A DNA stretch of 64,000 nt, from the NCBI RefSeq assembly GCF_014697425.1, contig NZ_JACJRU010000013.1, positions 62,001 to 126,000 of the forward strand, in the 5' to 3' direction. The position numbers were made by a program, and so were the translations under genes. Of this stretch, positions 55,525-63,964 are shown piece after piece; position 1 is the stretch's first letter; each line of letters begins with the position of its first letter. The DNA comes from Nostoc sp. FACHB-110. Its GTDB lineage: Bacteria; Cyanobacteriota; Cyanobacteriia; Cyanobacteriales; Nostocaceae. Below the pieces are notes generated by a model that was not told the DNA's origin, did no database searches, and worked only from the letters and a program-made list of their open reading frames with translations.

Positions 55525-56664
55525 ATGACACTTGTCTTAAATTCTCAAAATGTTGTTGAATATTTGACTGCTCAAGGTTTATGCAGTCAGTCAGAACAGG
55601 CACTGAAAATTGAGCCAGTCACAGCTAAAAACTTTAATTTATTAGTGACATTTACCCAGCGTCAACTTTTGGTAAAACAAGAACGACATAATCAAGAAGG
55701 GAAAGCTTTTGGTGAGTTTGTTGGTGAGTGGCGAATTCAAGAATTATTACGAGAATTTTCTCAACTGAATCACCTGTATCCTTGGCTACCACAGGTACTG
55801 CATTTTGATCAACAAAACTCCATTATGGTCTTTCGGTATTTAGATAATTATCGAGATTTAATGGATTTTTATGCTAAAGAAAATCATTTCTCTAGCGAAA
55901 TATCAGCAAAAATTGGTACTCTTTTAGCAACTATTCATCGGGATACATTTAACTGCCAAGAATATCAATATTTCTTGGAGCAAAAACAAGGTAATTCACA
56001 AGTTTATCAGGTCACAAATTTAATTCAAGGTTTGGCAAGGATAGAACCAGAGATTTTTGGTGTAGTGCCTGCTGATGCCTTAAAGTTTTTCGCATTGTAT
56101 CAGAGGTATGATAGTTTAGGTCAGGCGATCGCACAATTAGGTAGTGCTTTTACTCCCGCTTGTCTGACTCATAATGACTTGAAACTAAATAATATTCTTT
56201 TGAGCAAAGATTGGGAACAATCAAATCAATTTAGCCTCCGATTAATTGATTGGGAACGTTCTGCTTGGGGAGACCCCGCCTTTGATTTAGGCACAATTAT
56301 TAGTAGCTATTTACAACTTTGGTTGAGTAGTTTAGTTATTAGTAAATCATTAAGCATTGAAGAATCTTTGCGTTTAGCGGTTACACCGTTAGAACAGCTT
56401 CAACCCTCAATTGGCAAACTGAGTTTAGCTTACTTACACACTTTTCCCACAATCTTAGAACATCGTCCAGATTTTTGGCTGCGAGTTGTGCAATTTGTCG
56501 GTTTTACTTTGATTCAACAAATTCATGCCATGATTCAGTATCAAAAATCTTTTGGTAATACTGGCATTGTTATGCTTCAGGTAGCTAAGACATTGTTATG
56601 TCGTCCTGAACAATCAATGTCAACAATTTTTGGTGCTAGCACTGCTGAATTAATTTATGCCTAA
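55525..56664 (+). CDS. Phosphotransferase-fold kinase (class V RiPP dehydration)
   Basis: 379 residues with a choline-kinase/APH fold: LLVKQE (Lys51), CLTHNDLKLNN (Asp218 catalytic, Asn222), LIDWERSAWGDPAFDLG (Asp242, metal). In thioviridamide (TvaC) and class V lanthipeptide (LxmK-type) loci such kinases phosphorylate Ser/Thr of the precursor. The next gene is HopA1-family, which eliminates phosphate in those pathways. It lies 95 bases behind the splicease partner gene. The domain call is firm; the peptide substrate is unproven. Confidence 0.82.
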   Translation: MTLVLNSQNVVEYLTAQGLCSQSEQALKIEPVTAKNFNLLVTFTQRQLLVKQERHNQEGKAFGEFVGEWRIQELLREFSQLNHLYPWLPQVLHFDQQNSIMVFRYLDNYRDLMDFYAKENHFSSEISAKIGTLLATIHRDTFNCQEYQYFLEQKQGNSQVYQVTNLIQGLARIEPEIFGVVPADALKFFALYQRYDSLGQAIAQLGSAFTPACLTHNDLKLNNILLSKDWEQSNQFSLRLIDWERSAWGDPAFDLGTIISSYLQLWLSSLVISKSLSIEESLRLAVTPLEQLQPSIGKLSLAYLHTFPTILEHRPDFWLRVVQFVGFTLIQQIHAMIQYQKSFGNTGIVMLQVAKTLLCRPEQSMSTIFGASTAELIYA

Positions 56665-56695
56665 TATTGTTTAAAAAATTTGATTTTCCAAAATT

Positions 56696-57817
56696 ATGCA
56701 GTTACTTGATTTGACTCAAACTCAGTTTAAAATCGATACTAGCCAGCCATTGCTCAATGTTTTGACAGATATTGTTCATCAAGTTGAAATTCAACCTAAT
56801 TTCTCCATCCATCATCCAGATTACCAACCATTAGAACTACCAGCAGAAATAATTGAACGGTTTCAAAAAACACCACAAGAAATTCAGCAAAAATACCTGA
56901 GTTTACAATTACGCAGCTTTCTTTATGGCATTTATTACAACGGTTCGATGCAAAGTGTATTAGCACTAGATAAAGAAAGAAAAAATCTTGCCTTAGATTT
57001 AGAAAATAATACTTTCTTGGGTGTAGATTTAGCCTTTTATGAGCGATTACATCAAAACAATTGTGGAGAAGGCTATTTTGATTTTGGTTGGTCTGTTGTC
57101 AAAGAAGAAAGTGATGGTAGTTTAGCCGTTACTAAAAACGGTTTGAGACTACATATTGACAGAAACAAGCATCTACAAGCATCAGAAAATACTGCTGTTG
57201 TCGGTGATATTGTAGCGATTAAAATGCCTAAAAATCTCGTGCAGAATGGCTTTTATATGGCTGTCAGCAATTTAGGATTAAATCGAACTGTAGATTTTAA
57301 CAGCCAGCCTGTAACTGTGCGGATATATTTTAATTTGACTCCCGAAGGTGCTGTTTTGGTGATGAACAGCCTGACAAAGCAACTCAATCAAATACAGATT
57401 CCTTTTAGCTTTAAAGTTCTGTATAACCCTGATGATTATCAACGTTATGATTCTGGGGTTTTATATTTTGATCAAAGGGATTATCCGGCTGTACAAAATA
57501 TTTTAAGGCAAGTGTATGATGAAATGCGCCCATATTTTCATTCGGAAATTCCTTTATTTACTAAACATCTAGCACCAGGGTTAGGATTAGCAGAAGAACC
57601 AAACCAAAAATTTGCTGTTCAAGAAAGTTTTGGGATGAATCGTTGTCAGATTGTAGCTAATGGATTATTAGAAGCTTGGTATCAAGATGATAATTCACCG
57701 CAGCAGCGATTTGAAGCTATATATAAGCACTTTTCGCTGTTGAGTATTGATTTGCAACGCCCTTATCTAAATGCTAATTCAACAGATATATATACTGAAA
57801 TACAAGTAGAGACGTAG
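56696..57817 (+). CDS. HopA1-family protein (class V RiPP lyase-like)
   Basis: 373 residues, belonging to the HopA1 family first described in Pseudomonas type III effectors. In cyanobacteria and actinobacteria it is paired with a phosphotransferase-fold kinase; the pair makes dehydroalanine and dehydrobutyrine in thioviridamide (TvaD) and class V lanthipeptides (LxmY). Features include FLYGIYYNG, DFGWSVV and VYFNLTPEGAVLVMNSLT-like beta strands (RIYFNLTPEG). The start is 31 bases behind the kinase gene, and a strong terminator follows. Substrate unproven. Confidence 0.8.
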   Translation: MQLLDLTQTQFKIDTSQPLLNVLTDIVHQVEIQPNFSIHHPDYQPLELPAEIIERFQKTPQEIQQKYLSLQLRSFLYGIYYNGSMQSVLALDKERKNLALDLENNTFLGVDLAFYERLHQNNCGEGYFDFGWSVVKEESDGSLAVTKNGLRLHIDRNKHLQASENTAVVGDIVAIKMPKNLVQNGFYMAVSNLGLNRTVDFNSQPVTVRIYFNLTPEGAVLVMNSLTKQLNQIQIPFSFKVLYNPDDYQRYDSGVLYFDQRDYPAVQNILRQVYDEMRPYFHSEIPLFTKHLAPGLGLAEEPNQKFAVQESFGMNRCQIVANGLLEAWYQDDNSPQQRFEAIYKHFSLLSIDLQRPYLNANSTDIYTEIQVET

Positions 57818-57853
57818 TATACTAAGTCTCTACTGCATTTAAATTTGTGTTAG

Positions 57854-57885
57854 TCAGCCCAAGCAATTGTTTGGGCTGATTTTTT
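57854..57885 (+). terminator. Strong rho-independent terminator
   Basis: TCAGCCCAA/TTGGGCTGA, a perfect 9-base stem with an 8-base loop, followed by six T residues. It closes the operon from 52136 to the HopA1 gene, and separates it from the second group of precursors. Confidence 0.88.
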
Positions 57886-58236
57886 ATATTGTTATAATAT
57901 TAAAATTGTCAAGCAAATAAGAAAAATAAAAATTTAAATTTGTTTAGATACTCAATACTTTGAATAATATTAAAAAAGGTCATAAAAATTATATTTATGG
58001 TTTTTAATAGCAGTAATTTTTACGAAATGGACATAATCTGTTATGAAAGCAGATTGTAATTAACAAATATGTTCATTTTTAGCGAATAAACGGACATTGA
58101 TTTGTGATTTTTTTGTCTCCTTTTTATATATTACGCCTCTAGATTTTTTTTAATTAATATTAGAAGATATAAATCGACAAGGCACTTCAAAGTCTAGCCT
58201 TAACTTAAATAATTTGACTTAGGAGTACATTTCAAA
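57886..58236. other. Promoter region of the DLRPxG precursors
   Basis: 351 very AT-rich bases without a gene. A half-symmetrical pair ATGTTCATTTTTAGCG and AACGGACAT lies near 58068-58098. TTAGGAG (58218) serves the first precursor. It probably contains a separate promoter. Confidence 0.5.
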
Positions 58237-58446
58237 ATGGCTGCTATTGCAATTGCAGATTTACGTCCTGTTGGTTGCGATCTTCTTTGCGATCGCGAAA
58301 GCTTTATGGATGAATTGTCTGAGGGTGAACTCAGCATTCAAGGCGGATTAACTCCAACTCCTTTTTGGGCTTCTGTAGCTGTAGTTGGTGGTGCTGCTGT
58401 AATTAGCGGTGCTGTTTCTGCGGCTGTTGCTTACTTCTCCAAATAG
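58237..58446 (+). CDS. RiPP precursor with DLRPVG leader
   Basis: 69 residues. The leader contains AIADLRPVGCDLLCDRESFM and ends GG at 36-37. The 32-residue core LTPTPFWASV ... AAVAYFSK has Thr39, Thr41, Ser46, Ser57, Ser61 and Ser68 but no Cys. The two Cys are in the leader (14 and 18). The core is rich in Gly/Ala with small-xxx-small spacing, like bacteriocin helices. The leader type DLRPxG...ESFL occurs near HopA1 genes in cyanobacteria. Preceded by TTAGGAG. Confidence 0.78.
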   Translation: MAAIAIADLRPVGCDLLCDRESFMDELSEGELSIQGGLTPTPFWASVAVVGGAAVISGAVSAAVAYFSK

Positions 58447-58579
58447 CGAAGCGATCGCATCGCAATTTTGCACCATCTTGACTCTGTTTTGGATATCACT
58501 GGCAGCTAGTTACAGCTATCAGATGATTTATAGCTATTTCAACCTGAATTTAAATTAACCCTTTTGGAGGTCACTGATC

Positions 58580-58801
58580 ATGGCAACTATCAACATTACC
58601 GATTTGCGTCCTGCTGGTTCTACATTGTTCTTTGATGGCGAAAGCTATTTAGAAGAACTATCTGATGACTTAACTAGCGCAACTCATGGTGGAGTCTTCA
58701 TTACATTGATTTCTCCTGCTTCACCTCAAATTGGTGCTGCTGCTGTTGGTGCTGCTATTGCTTCTGCTGCATTAACTTACAACATTGTTAAAAATTGGTA
58801 A
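58580..58801 (+). CDS. Second RiPP precursor with DLRPAG leader
   Basis: 73 residues, a paralogue of the gene at 58237 (NITDLRPAGSTLFFDGESYL, GG at 37-38). The core VFITLISPAS ... TYNIVKNW has Thr42, Ser45, Ser48, Ser62 and Thr66, no Cys, and a GAAAVGAAIASAA stretch. GGAGG lies 15 bases before the ATG. The pair could be a two-peptide system. Dehydration by the kinase/HopA1 pair is possible; without Cys, thioether rings would not form. Confidence 0.78.
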   Translation: MATINITDLRPAGSTLFFDGESYLEELSDDLTSATHGGVFITLISPASPQIGAAAVGAAIASAALTYNIVKNW

Positions 58802-58857
58802 TACTTACCAATCACTTCCTTAGCATATTTAATTAAGTTGAAGACATTAGATTAGTT

Positions 58858-59032
58858 CACATCTTGCACCTAGCCCCAGCGAATGGAATTCGCGGCTATA
58901 CAAACGAAGTCCGCCTACGCGGACTAACGCAATATCATGGGTTTGGAACCCGCGCAGGTGGTCACTGAGCTTGTCGAAGTGCGGGTTTTGTCTGTGTAGC
59001 TGCGACTTCAGTCGCTTGGTGCAAGATATGTG
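58858..59032. repeat. Composite dispersed repeat, copy B
   Basis: Ends CACATCTTGCAC and GTGCAAGATATGTG. It matches copy A (3530-3795) over both arms with only a few differences. Its variable middle holds CACTGAGCTTGTCGAAGTG (58963-58981), also at 31755-31773, instead of the GTTAGCGCAGCG units. Confidence 0.88.
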
Positions 59033-59303
59033 TTAGTCTTTTTGTCTTTGTTAGAGCTTAATTACAAAGATTGGGTGGAAAGGGGTAAAAGTATAAGTTT
59101 GTCGGGGTTTTGAATACTTAGATACTTACACTTATATACCCCTTTACCCTTACTCAAATTTCCCTTTTACTACTTCTATACATATATATTGAAGTGAAGT
59201 ATAGAGGTAGTCACCTAAGCTAAGATAGTATTGACTACTAAATACCTTGACTTGGTTAATTGATGCTCCGCTTAGTTACTTTAATCAGCAGGAGATTAAG
59301 GTT
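59033..59303. other. Spacer with partial inverted repeats
   Basis: The gap from 58802 to 59303 holds copy B of the composite repeat and then this segment. GGGGTAAAAGTATAAGT and ACTTATATACCCC are partly complementary (about 59080-59150), and TCTATAC/GTATAGA (about 59176-59203) form a short dyad. No gene seen. Confidence 0.45.
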
Positions 59304-59513
59304 ATGAAACGTCATTTTTTTGACTTTACAGATTCTCAATGGGCAATCATCGGTGCTTTAACTGTTCTGGCAATGGTTTTAGCTGCAAACGTGGGATATT
59401 TTATAGTTAGAGATATTGTGAAAAAATCCGATAATCGTCACGAACAAGTAAGCCGACAAATCAATCAAGAAGGGCAAAATAACCGCTCAGATGAAAGCGA
59501 TCGCTCTCTTTAA
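59304..59513 (+). CDS. Small single-span membrane protein
   Basis: 69 residues from the ATG giving MKRHFFDFTDSQWAIIGALT, preceded by AGGAGATTAAGGTT; the frame stays open upstream but without support. One membrane helix (about 13-35, IIGALTVLAMVLAANVGYFI) is followed by a highly charged tail (RDIVKKSDNRHEQVSRQINQ). It lies between the precursors and the reductase-like gene and may be an export or immunity factor. No homologous family recognised. Confidence 0.6.
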   Translation: MKRHFFDFTDSQWAIIGALTVLAMVLAANVGYFIVRDIVKKSDNRHEQVSRQINQEGQNNRSDESDRSL

Positions 59514-59673
59514 CTTACGGCTGATGCCAGTATTTTAATCGTAATTGCATAAGTAAATATTCTCTAAAAAATTGGATGGCTGGTATATTTTTATATCTAT
59601 ACTGCTCACAATTAATTCGAGCCATCCTGTTTTTAAATAATTAATTTGCAGACATCTCAGCCCCGTTAGATTT

Positions 59674-60696
59674 ATGAAACTAACCGACCTCGCACCGCCT
59701 CAAGCAACATTAGAAAGTAAAGTTACTCATACGACAAATCAAAATATAGAATCTGATTTGCCGTTTTATCGTCAACTAGGACGGACTGATTTAACAGTTA
59801 GTTGTCTGGGCTTGGGTGGTGGTGGTGGTATTTCCAGCGAAGATACTTTTTACGCCTTTGACAGAGGAATTAACTACTTTTTTTACTCTAGCGACCTCCA
59901 TCATCACATCTATAGTTGGATGTCTGGAGCATTGCGTCAGTTGTGTGGGCGCGGTTCTTCGGTACGAGAAAAAGTAGTATTAGCCACAGTGACTTATATT
60001 AAAAGTCAAGAAATGGCGATCGCTGCTTTATTAGATCAGTTCATGGAATTAGGAATTGATTACATTGATGTATTTTTCTGGGGCTGGATTGGCGAGCAAG
60101 ATGAATCAGCTTTACACAATTGTTTACAGCTATCTCCTGATTTAAGAGGCCCAAATAGCGTCTATCAGCGCACTATCGAAAGAATGTTTGACACCTCAGA
60201 ACGCCTCAAAAAAATGGGGGTCGTGCGTTATATCGGTGCTTCTTTCCATGACTTAAATGTAGCTCAAAAGTGGCTAAATAGTCCTTTGTTAGATGTAGTC
60301 ATGGTCAGACATAATATTGCCCATCGTTCAGCCCAAAATTTAATATTTAATCAATTAGATCCTCAAGATAAAACTCGACAAGGTGTCGTCACATTTAAGA
60401 GCGCAGGTTCCCACACAGGTTTTTTAGGAAATCCCCCAGTAGGCTTACCAGAAGATTGTTGGCGACCTACTGTCCCAGATTTATACCGTTATTCTTTAAC
60501 GCAGAACTGTGTAGATGTCTGCTTAACAGGTTTGACTAAGCGATGTGAAATAGATCAAGCGCTCGCCGCCATCCAACAGGGAAAACTTTCCCCTGCTGAA
60601 ATTGAATATCTAAATCTCTGCGGTGATTTACATCGTAACAAGCTAAAAATTCATCAAATTTCACCTGAAAAACTCATTTCCCAAGCTTCACGATAA
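59674..60696 (+). CDS. Aldo/keto-reductase-fold protein lacking the catalytic tetrad
   Basis: 340 residues of the AKR fold: FYRQLGRTDLTVSCLGLGGG, FDRGINYF, REKVVLATVTYIK, LGIDYIDVFFWGW, MGVVRYIGASFHDL. In active AKRs the tetrad Asp-Tyr-Lys-His sits in FDTAxxYG, ATK and xIH. Here these read FFYSSDLH, ATVT and FFWGW, so Asp, Lys and His at the expected places are replaced. It may bind NAD(P) or peptide without ordinary reduction, or use other residues. Its stop lies 24 bases before the prolyl isomerase gene, suggesting one operon. Confidence 0.78.
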   Translation: MKLTDLAPPQATLESKVTHTTNQNIESDLPFYRQLGRTDLTVSCLGLGGGGGISSEDTFYAFDRGINYFFYSSDLHHHIYSWMSGALRQLCGRGSSVREKVVLATVTYIKSQEMAIAALLDQFMELGIDYIDVFFWGWIGEQDESALHNCLQLSPDLRGPNSVYQRTIERMFDTSERLKKMGVVRYIGASFHDLNVAQKWLNSPLLDVVMVRHNIAHRSAQNLIFNQLDPQDKTRQGVVTFKSAGSHTGFLGNPPVGLPEDCWRPTVPDLYRYSLTQNCVDVCLTGLTKRCEIDQALAAIQQGKLSPAEIEYLNLCGDLHRNKLKIHQISPEKLISQASR

Positions 60697-60720
60697 ACTT
60701 ATTATTCATCAAAACCAACA

Positions 60721-61500
60721 ATGAAAGATACTTTAGAAACAACTCAATTACAGCCTCTCCAAAAAGTTACATTACCAGAAATTCCTCCGGCTAAAGACGA
60801 AGAAATTCTGGCTTATCTACGTCGTTCTACTCAAATTGCGGAAATTGCAGCCAAAGCTGAACAAGATGCCCTAATTTTGAACCTCTGTGAACAATTAAAT
60901 GTGACGGCTTCAGATGCAGAATTACAAGCAGCCGGAGATCAATTTCGTCTAGAACACAAATTATTAGGAGCTTCAGAAACCCTATTGTGGCTTTCTGTGC
61001 AACGTATTACCGTAGAAGATTGGTCTTATGGAATTAGATTAAACTTATTAACCAAGAAGTTAAAAGAATTATTATTTGGCGAAATTGTCGATAATTACTA
61101 TATCCAACATCGCCAAAACTTTAGACGTGTGGCTCTCTCTCAAATTCTTGTGCGCGAACTAACACAAGCACAACAAATAGTCCGCATTATCAAAGAAGAA
61201 AATGCTTCTTTTTGTGCGTTAGCATTAGAACATTCCAAAGGTAAACAATCTAAAGAAAACGGTGGCTTTGCTGGAATTCGCTTTTTATCAGAACTTTTAC
61301 CAGAAATTTCCACAGCCATTTCTCAAGCAAAAGAAGGGGAATTAATAGGGCCGATTCAAACTACACTTGGTTATCACATTATTAGAGTAGAGAAATTCTT
61401 TCCTCTTGAACTTAATGCAGAACTGAGAGAAGAAGTTCTAGACTCATTCTTTCAAGCTTGGTTACAAGGAAAATTAAATTTTGCCCTTCCCGGCTCGTGA
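60721..61500 (+). CDS. Parvulin-type peptidyl-prolyl isomerase
   Basis: 259 residues. An N-terminal helical SurA-like part (about 1-130) is followed by a PpiC rotamase domain (about 135-225, with VALSQILVRELTQAQQIV, GGFAGIRFLSELLPEI and GPIQTTLGYHIIRVEKF). There is no obvious signal peptide. It lies 24 bases behind the AKR-fold gene and converges on a second isomerase gene. Such isomerases accompany peptidase-containing ABC transporters and HlyD adaptors in cyanobacterial peptide export loci. Confidence 0.82.
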   Translation: MKDTLETTQLQPLQKVTLPEIPPAKDEEILAYLRRSTQIAEIAAKAEQDALILNLCEQLNVTASDAELQAAGDQFRLEHKLLGASETLLWLSVQRITVEDWSYGIRLNLLTKKLKELLFGEIVDNYYIQHRQNFRRVALSQILVRELTQAQQIVRIIKEENASFCALALEHSKGKQSKENGGFAGIRFLSELLPEISTAISQAKEGELIGPIQTTLGYHIIRVEKFFPLELNAELREEVLDSFFQAWLQGKLNFALPGS

Positions 61501-61535
61501 CAAAAAACTTTTATAATTAAGTTAGTAAAAAACTA

Positions 61536-61555
61536 GAGCTAAATTAATTTAGCTC
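61536..61555. terminator. Bidirectional terminator between the two isomerase genes
   Basis: GAGCTAAATT/AATTTAGCTC, a perfect 20-base palindrome, extended by ACT/AGT with one mismatch, with TTTTTTT on the right and AAAAAA on the left. It fits both convergent genes. Confidence 0.82.
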
Positions 61556-61586
61556 CAGTTTTTTAATGAACATCAATTTTTTATTT

Positions 61587-62342
61587 CTAGGCTACTTGCT
61601 GATTTAAATCAAGATTTATCACTGTTTTAAATTCCTTAACTTGTTGCTTTAACCATTCAGCAAACAAATCCGACAAAATAATAGCGTGTAGTTTTTCATC
61701 TAAATGTGGCTGAATCAGTTCTTCGACAAAAATCAAATGTACGCCTTTAGAAGTCATAATTGGTTTGATAAGTTGAGGTGGTTTAGCCGCAAAAACAGCC
61801 ATAGAGACTTCGGGCTTTAAATCTTTGCGATGTAATATACCTTTATAACCTCCTTGACGACGTAATTCTACATCTTCAATATATTTGTGAGCCACATCAT
61901 AAAAACTCATCTCGCCTTCTTGAATAGCGTAGAAAAGTTCTATAGCTAAATCTTCATCATCTAAAATAACTTCATGCATAATTACACCAACATAATCGAG
62001 TTGATGTTCAAAAAACCAAGGTTCAACTTTATCAGCAAATAAGTGATTAGCTAATTTACCAGAAACAAAAGTTGTATGTGCAATATGCTCAAAATCATCT
62101 AATGAAAGACTATGTTTTTCTAGCCATCCCCATGTCTGTTCAGCACTATGCAGCTGATAAACTAACCTAAACTGGTCTGCTGCTTTTTGCAGTTCTTCTG
62201 GTTCTACTTTTATGCCAACTTCTAGGGCAGTATTTTCAATAATCTTCCGACTAATAATAGCTTCAGTTAGTTCAGGAAGTTTACAAGTTAGCCTCACTTG
62301 GTCGAGAATGTCTTCGCTCGTAATAGTAATAATTTTTGACAT
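61587..62342 (-). CDS. Second parvulin-type peptidyl-prolyl isomerase
   Basis: 251 residues from the ATG at 62342 (MSKIITITSEDILDQ), which has GAGGAA eight bases upstream; a start five codons earlier is less likely. N-terminal helical part (EELQKAADQFRLVYQLHSAE) and PpiC domain (VIMHEVILDDEDLAIELFYA, RRQGGYKGILHRKDLKPEVS, ITSKGVHLIFVEEL-like). It shares AADQFRL and the WGWLEK segment with the first isomerase, so they are paralogues. It lies behind the HlyD gene on the minus strand. Confidence 0.82.
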   Translation of the reverse strand: MSKIITITSEDILDQVRLTCKLPELTEAIISRKIIENTALEVGIKVEPEELQKAADQFRLVYQLHSAEQTWGWLEKHSLSLDDFEHIAHTTFVSGKLANHLFADKVEPWFFEHQLDYVGVIMHEVILDDEDLAIELFYAIQEGEMSFYDVAHKYIEDVELRRQGGYKGILHRKDLKPEVSMAVFAAKPPQLIKPIMTSKGVHLIFVEELIQPHLDEKLHAIILSDLFAEWLKQQVKEFKTVINLDLNQQVA

Positions 62343-62401
62343 GATATGCTTCCTCAATTAGCTACCTAAACTTCAATAAATACAAGTTGTTTTTAATCTT
62401 T

Positions 62402-63964
62402 TTATAATTCCACTCCACCCCGTTGCAACTTCTTAAATGGGTCGAGTAAAAAGTCAATAATGCGACGCTGACGCACAATTATCTCCGCAGTGGCTGTATC
62501 TCCTGGGCGCAAGGCAATACACTTATCACCTGTCGAGATACAATGCTTGTTGAGAGAAATTTCTAAATCATAAGCTGCTAATTTACCATTACCAGTATCC
62601 ATCTCTAAACTAGTAGGAGAAATTTCAATTAACTTACCTTCTATAACGCCATAATCTTGAAAAGGATAAGCATCAAATTTTAACTTAACTGGTAATCCTG
62701 TACGCAAAGAACCGCTTTCATTAGTGGCAATTTGCGCTCGAATGATCAAAGGTGAACTTAAAGGAGCAATTTCTGTAACCATTGTTCCTTGTTGCACTAC
62801 AGAACCAGCTTTTTGGATAGGTAATTGAAATACTGTACCATCTTCTGGAGCTTTTAGAATTCGTTGTTCTATCTGAAAATTTAAAGCTTTAATTTGACTC
62901 TTAGTTTGAGCGATTTCTGCTTTTAGTGAGGTGATTTCTGTTTCTAAATTTTTTAACTGTTCTTCAGTTTTTAAGATGGCAAGCTTACCAGAATGAGTCA
63001 ATGTCTGATAACTTCTTTGTTGTTCTTGTAATTGTAACTTAGCTAATTTAATATCTGTATCTGCTTGTTGCAGAGTACGTTCGTAACTGCTTTGTTGTTC
63101 TGCTAACCGTAACTTGGCTTGCTCAATATCTGACTTTGTTTGTTCATATAATTTCTTTTGTTCTTGAACTAGATCCTGTTTTTCCACAAACTTAATTTCC
63201 GGAACAACTTGTTCTTGCAAAAGTTTGCGATAGCGTTCAACTTCGCGCTGAGTGCTAGATAAACTATTCTCAACTAATCGATTAGCAGTATGGCTATGCT
63301 GAAGTACTTGTCGTGCTTGATTAACTTGAGATAGTTTTTCTTCTTTTTTTAAGTCAGCAGAATTTGTAGTAGCACTAAGATTCTGTTGTGCTTGGTCAAT
63401 TTGAGCCTGTTTTTCTAATTCTTGCGCTTGATTTTGTTGTCGTTGAGTTGCTAAAGCTACTACTAACTGATTCTTTAATAAATTAAATTGCGAAAGTCGA
63501 TTTAATTGTCCTTCTAATTTATCTTGTGTTTGTCGCAATTCTGCTTTGACCAACTCAGATTCTAACACTAATAAAATTTGCCCTTTTTTGACTAACTCAC
63601 CTTCTTTAACTCGAATTTCTGCGACAGTTCCCGGTACAGCAGCATCTAACTTTATTGTTTTTCCTTCCGGCTCAAGTCTGCCTCTAGCCATACCAGTTTC
63701 ATCTACTTTAGAGAGCATTGCCCAAGGTAAAACTATAGACACAAATATTACTAAAAAATAGAGTAATCCTCTTGTCCAAACTTTAGGTAAACTATCGAGT
63801 GACCCCTTGGTGACATCAGACCAATCATCTGTGGATATCACTGGTGTTTTTAGAGTTAGATTGTGAATATTCTCTTCACTAACTTGATTTTGAGATGTAT
63901 TTTTTTCACTCAATTCATAGTGATGAGTTTGAGAATTTACTCTTCCATTTAGTGTATTTGGCAT
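62402..63964 (-). CDS. HlyD-family export adaptor
   Basis: 520 residues, type I secretion membrane-fusion protein. A cytoplasmic N-terminus of about 65 residues, one span (LLYFLVIFVSIVLPWAMLS), a lipoyl half (GTVAEIRVKEGELVKKGQIL), a very long coiled coil with many Gln and Glu, the second lipoyl half (KAPEDGTVFQLPIQKAGSVV) and a beta-barrel. The tail ends RQRRIIDFLLDPFKKLQRG. It directly precedes the second isomerase on the minus strand. The matching ABC transporter is not in the window and is expected upstream, beyond its right end. Confidence 0.9.
   Translation of the reverse strand: MPNTLNGRVNSQTHHYELSEKNTSQNQVSEENIHNLTLKTPVISTDDWSDVTKGSLDSLPKVWTRGLLYFLVIFVSIVLPWAMLSKVDETGMARGRLEPEGKTIKLDAAVPGTVAEIRVKEGELVKKGQILLVLESELVKAELRQTQDKLEGQLNRLSQFNLLKNQLVVALATQRQQNQAQELEKQAQIDQAQQNLSATTNSADLKKEEKLSQVNQARQVLQHSHTANRLVENSLSSTQREVERYRKLLQEQVVPEIKFVEKQDLVQEQKKLYEQTKSDIEQAKLRLAEQQSSYERTLQQADTDIKLAKLQLQEQQRSYQTLTHSGKLAILKTEEQLKNLETEITSLKAEIAQTKSQIKALNFQIEQRILKAPEDGTVFQLPIQKAGSVVQQGTMVTEIAPLSSPLIIRAQIATNESGSLRTGLPVKLKFDAYPFQDYGVIEGKLIEISPTSLEMDTGNGKLAAYDLEISLNKHCISTGDKCIALRPGDTATAEIIVRQRRIIDFLLDPFKKLQRGGVEL

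Noticed and set aside
59304..59513. A further RiPP precursor
   Set aside because: It has no GG boundary, and its hydrophobic helix is N-terminal and followed by a long charged tail, so a membrane protein is more likely.
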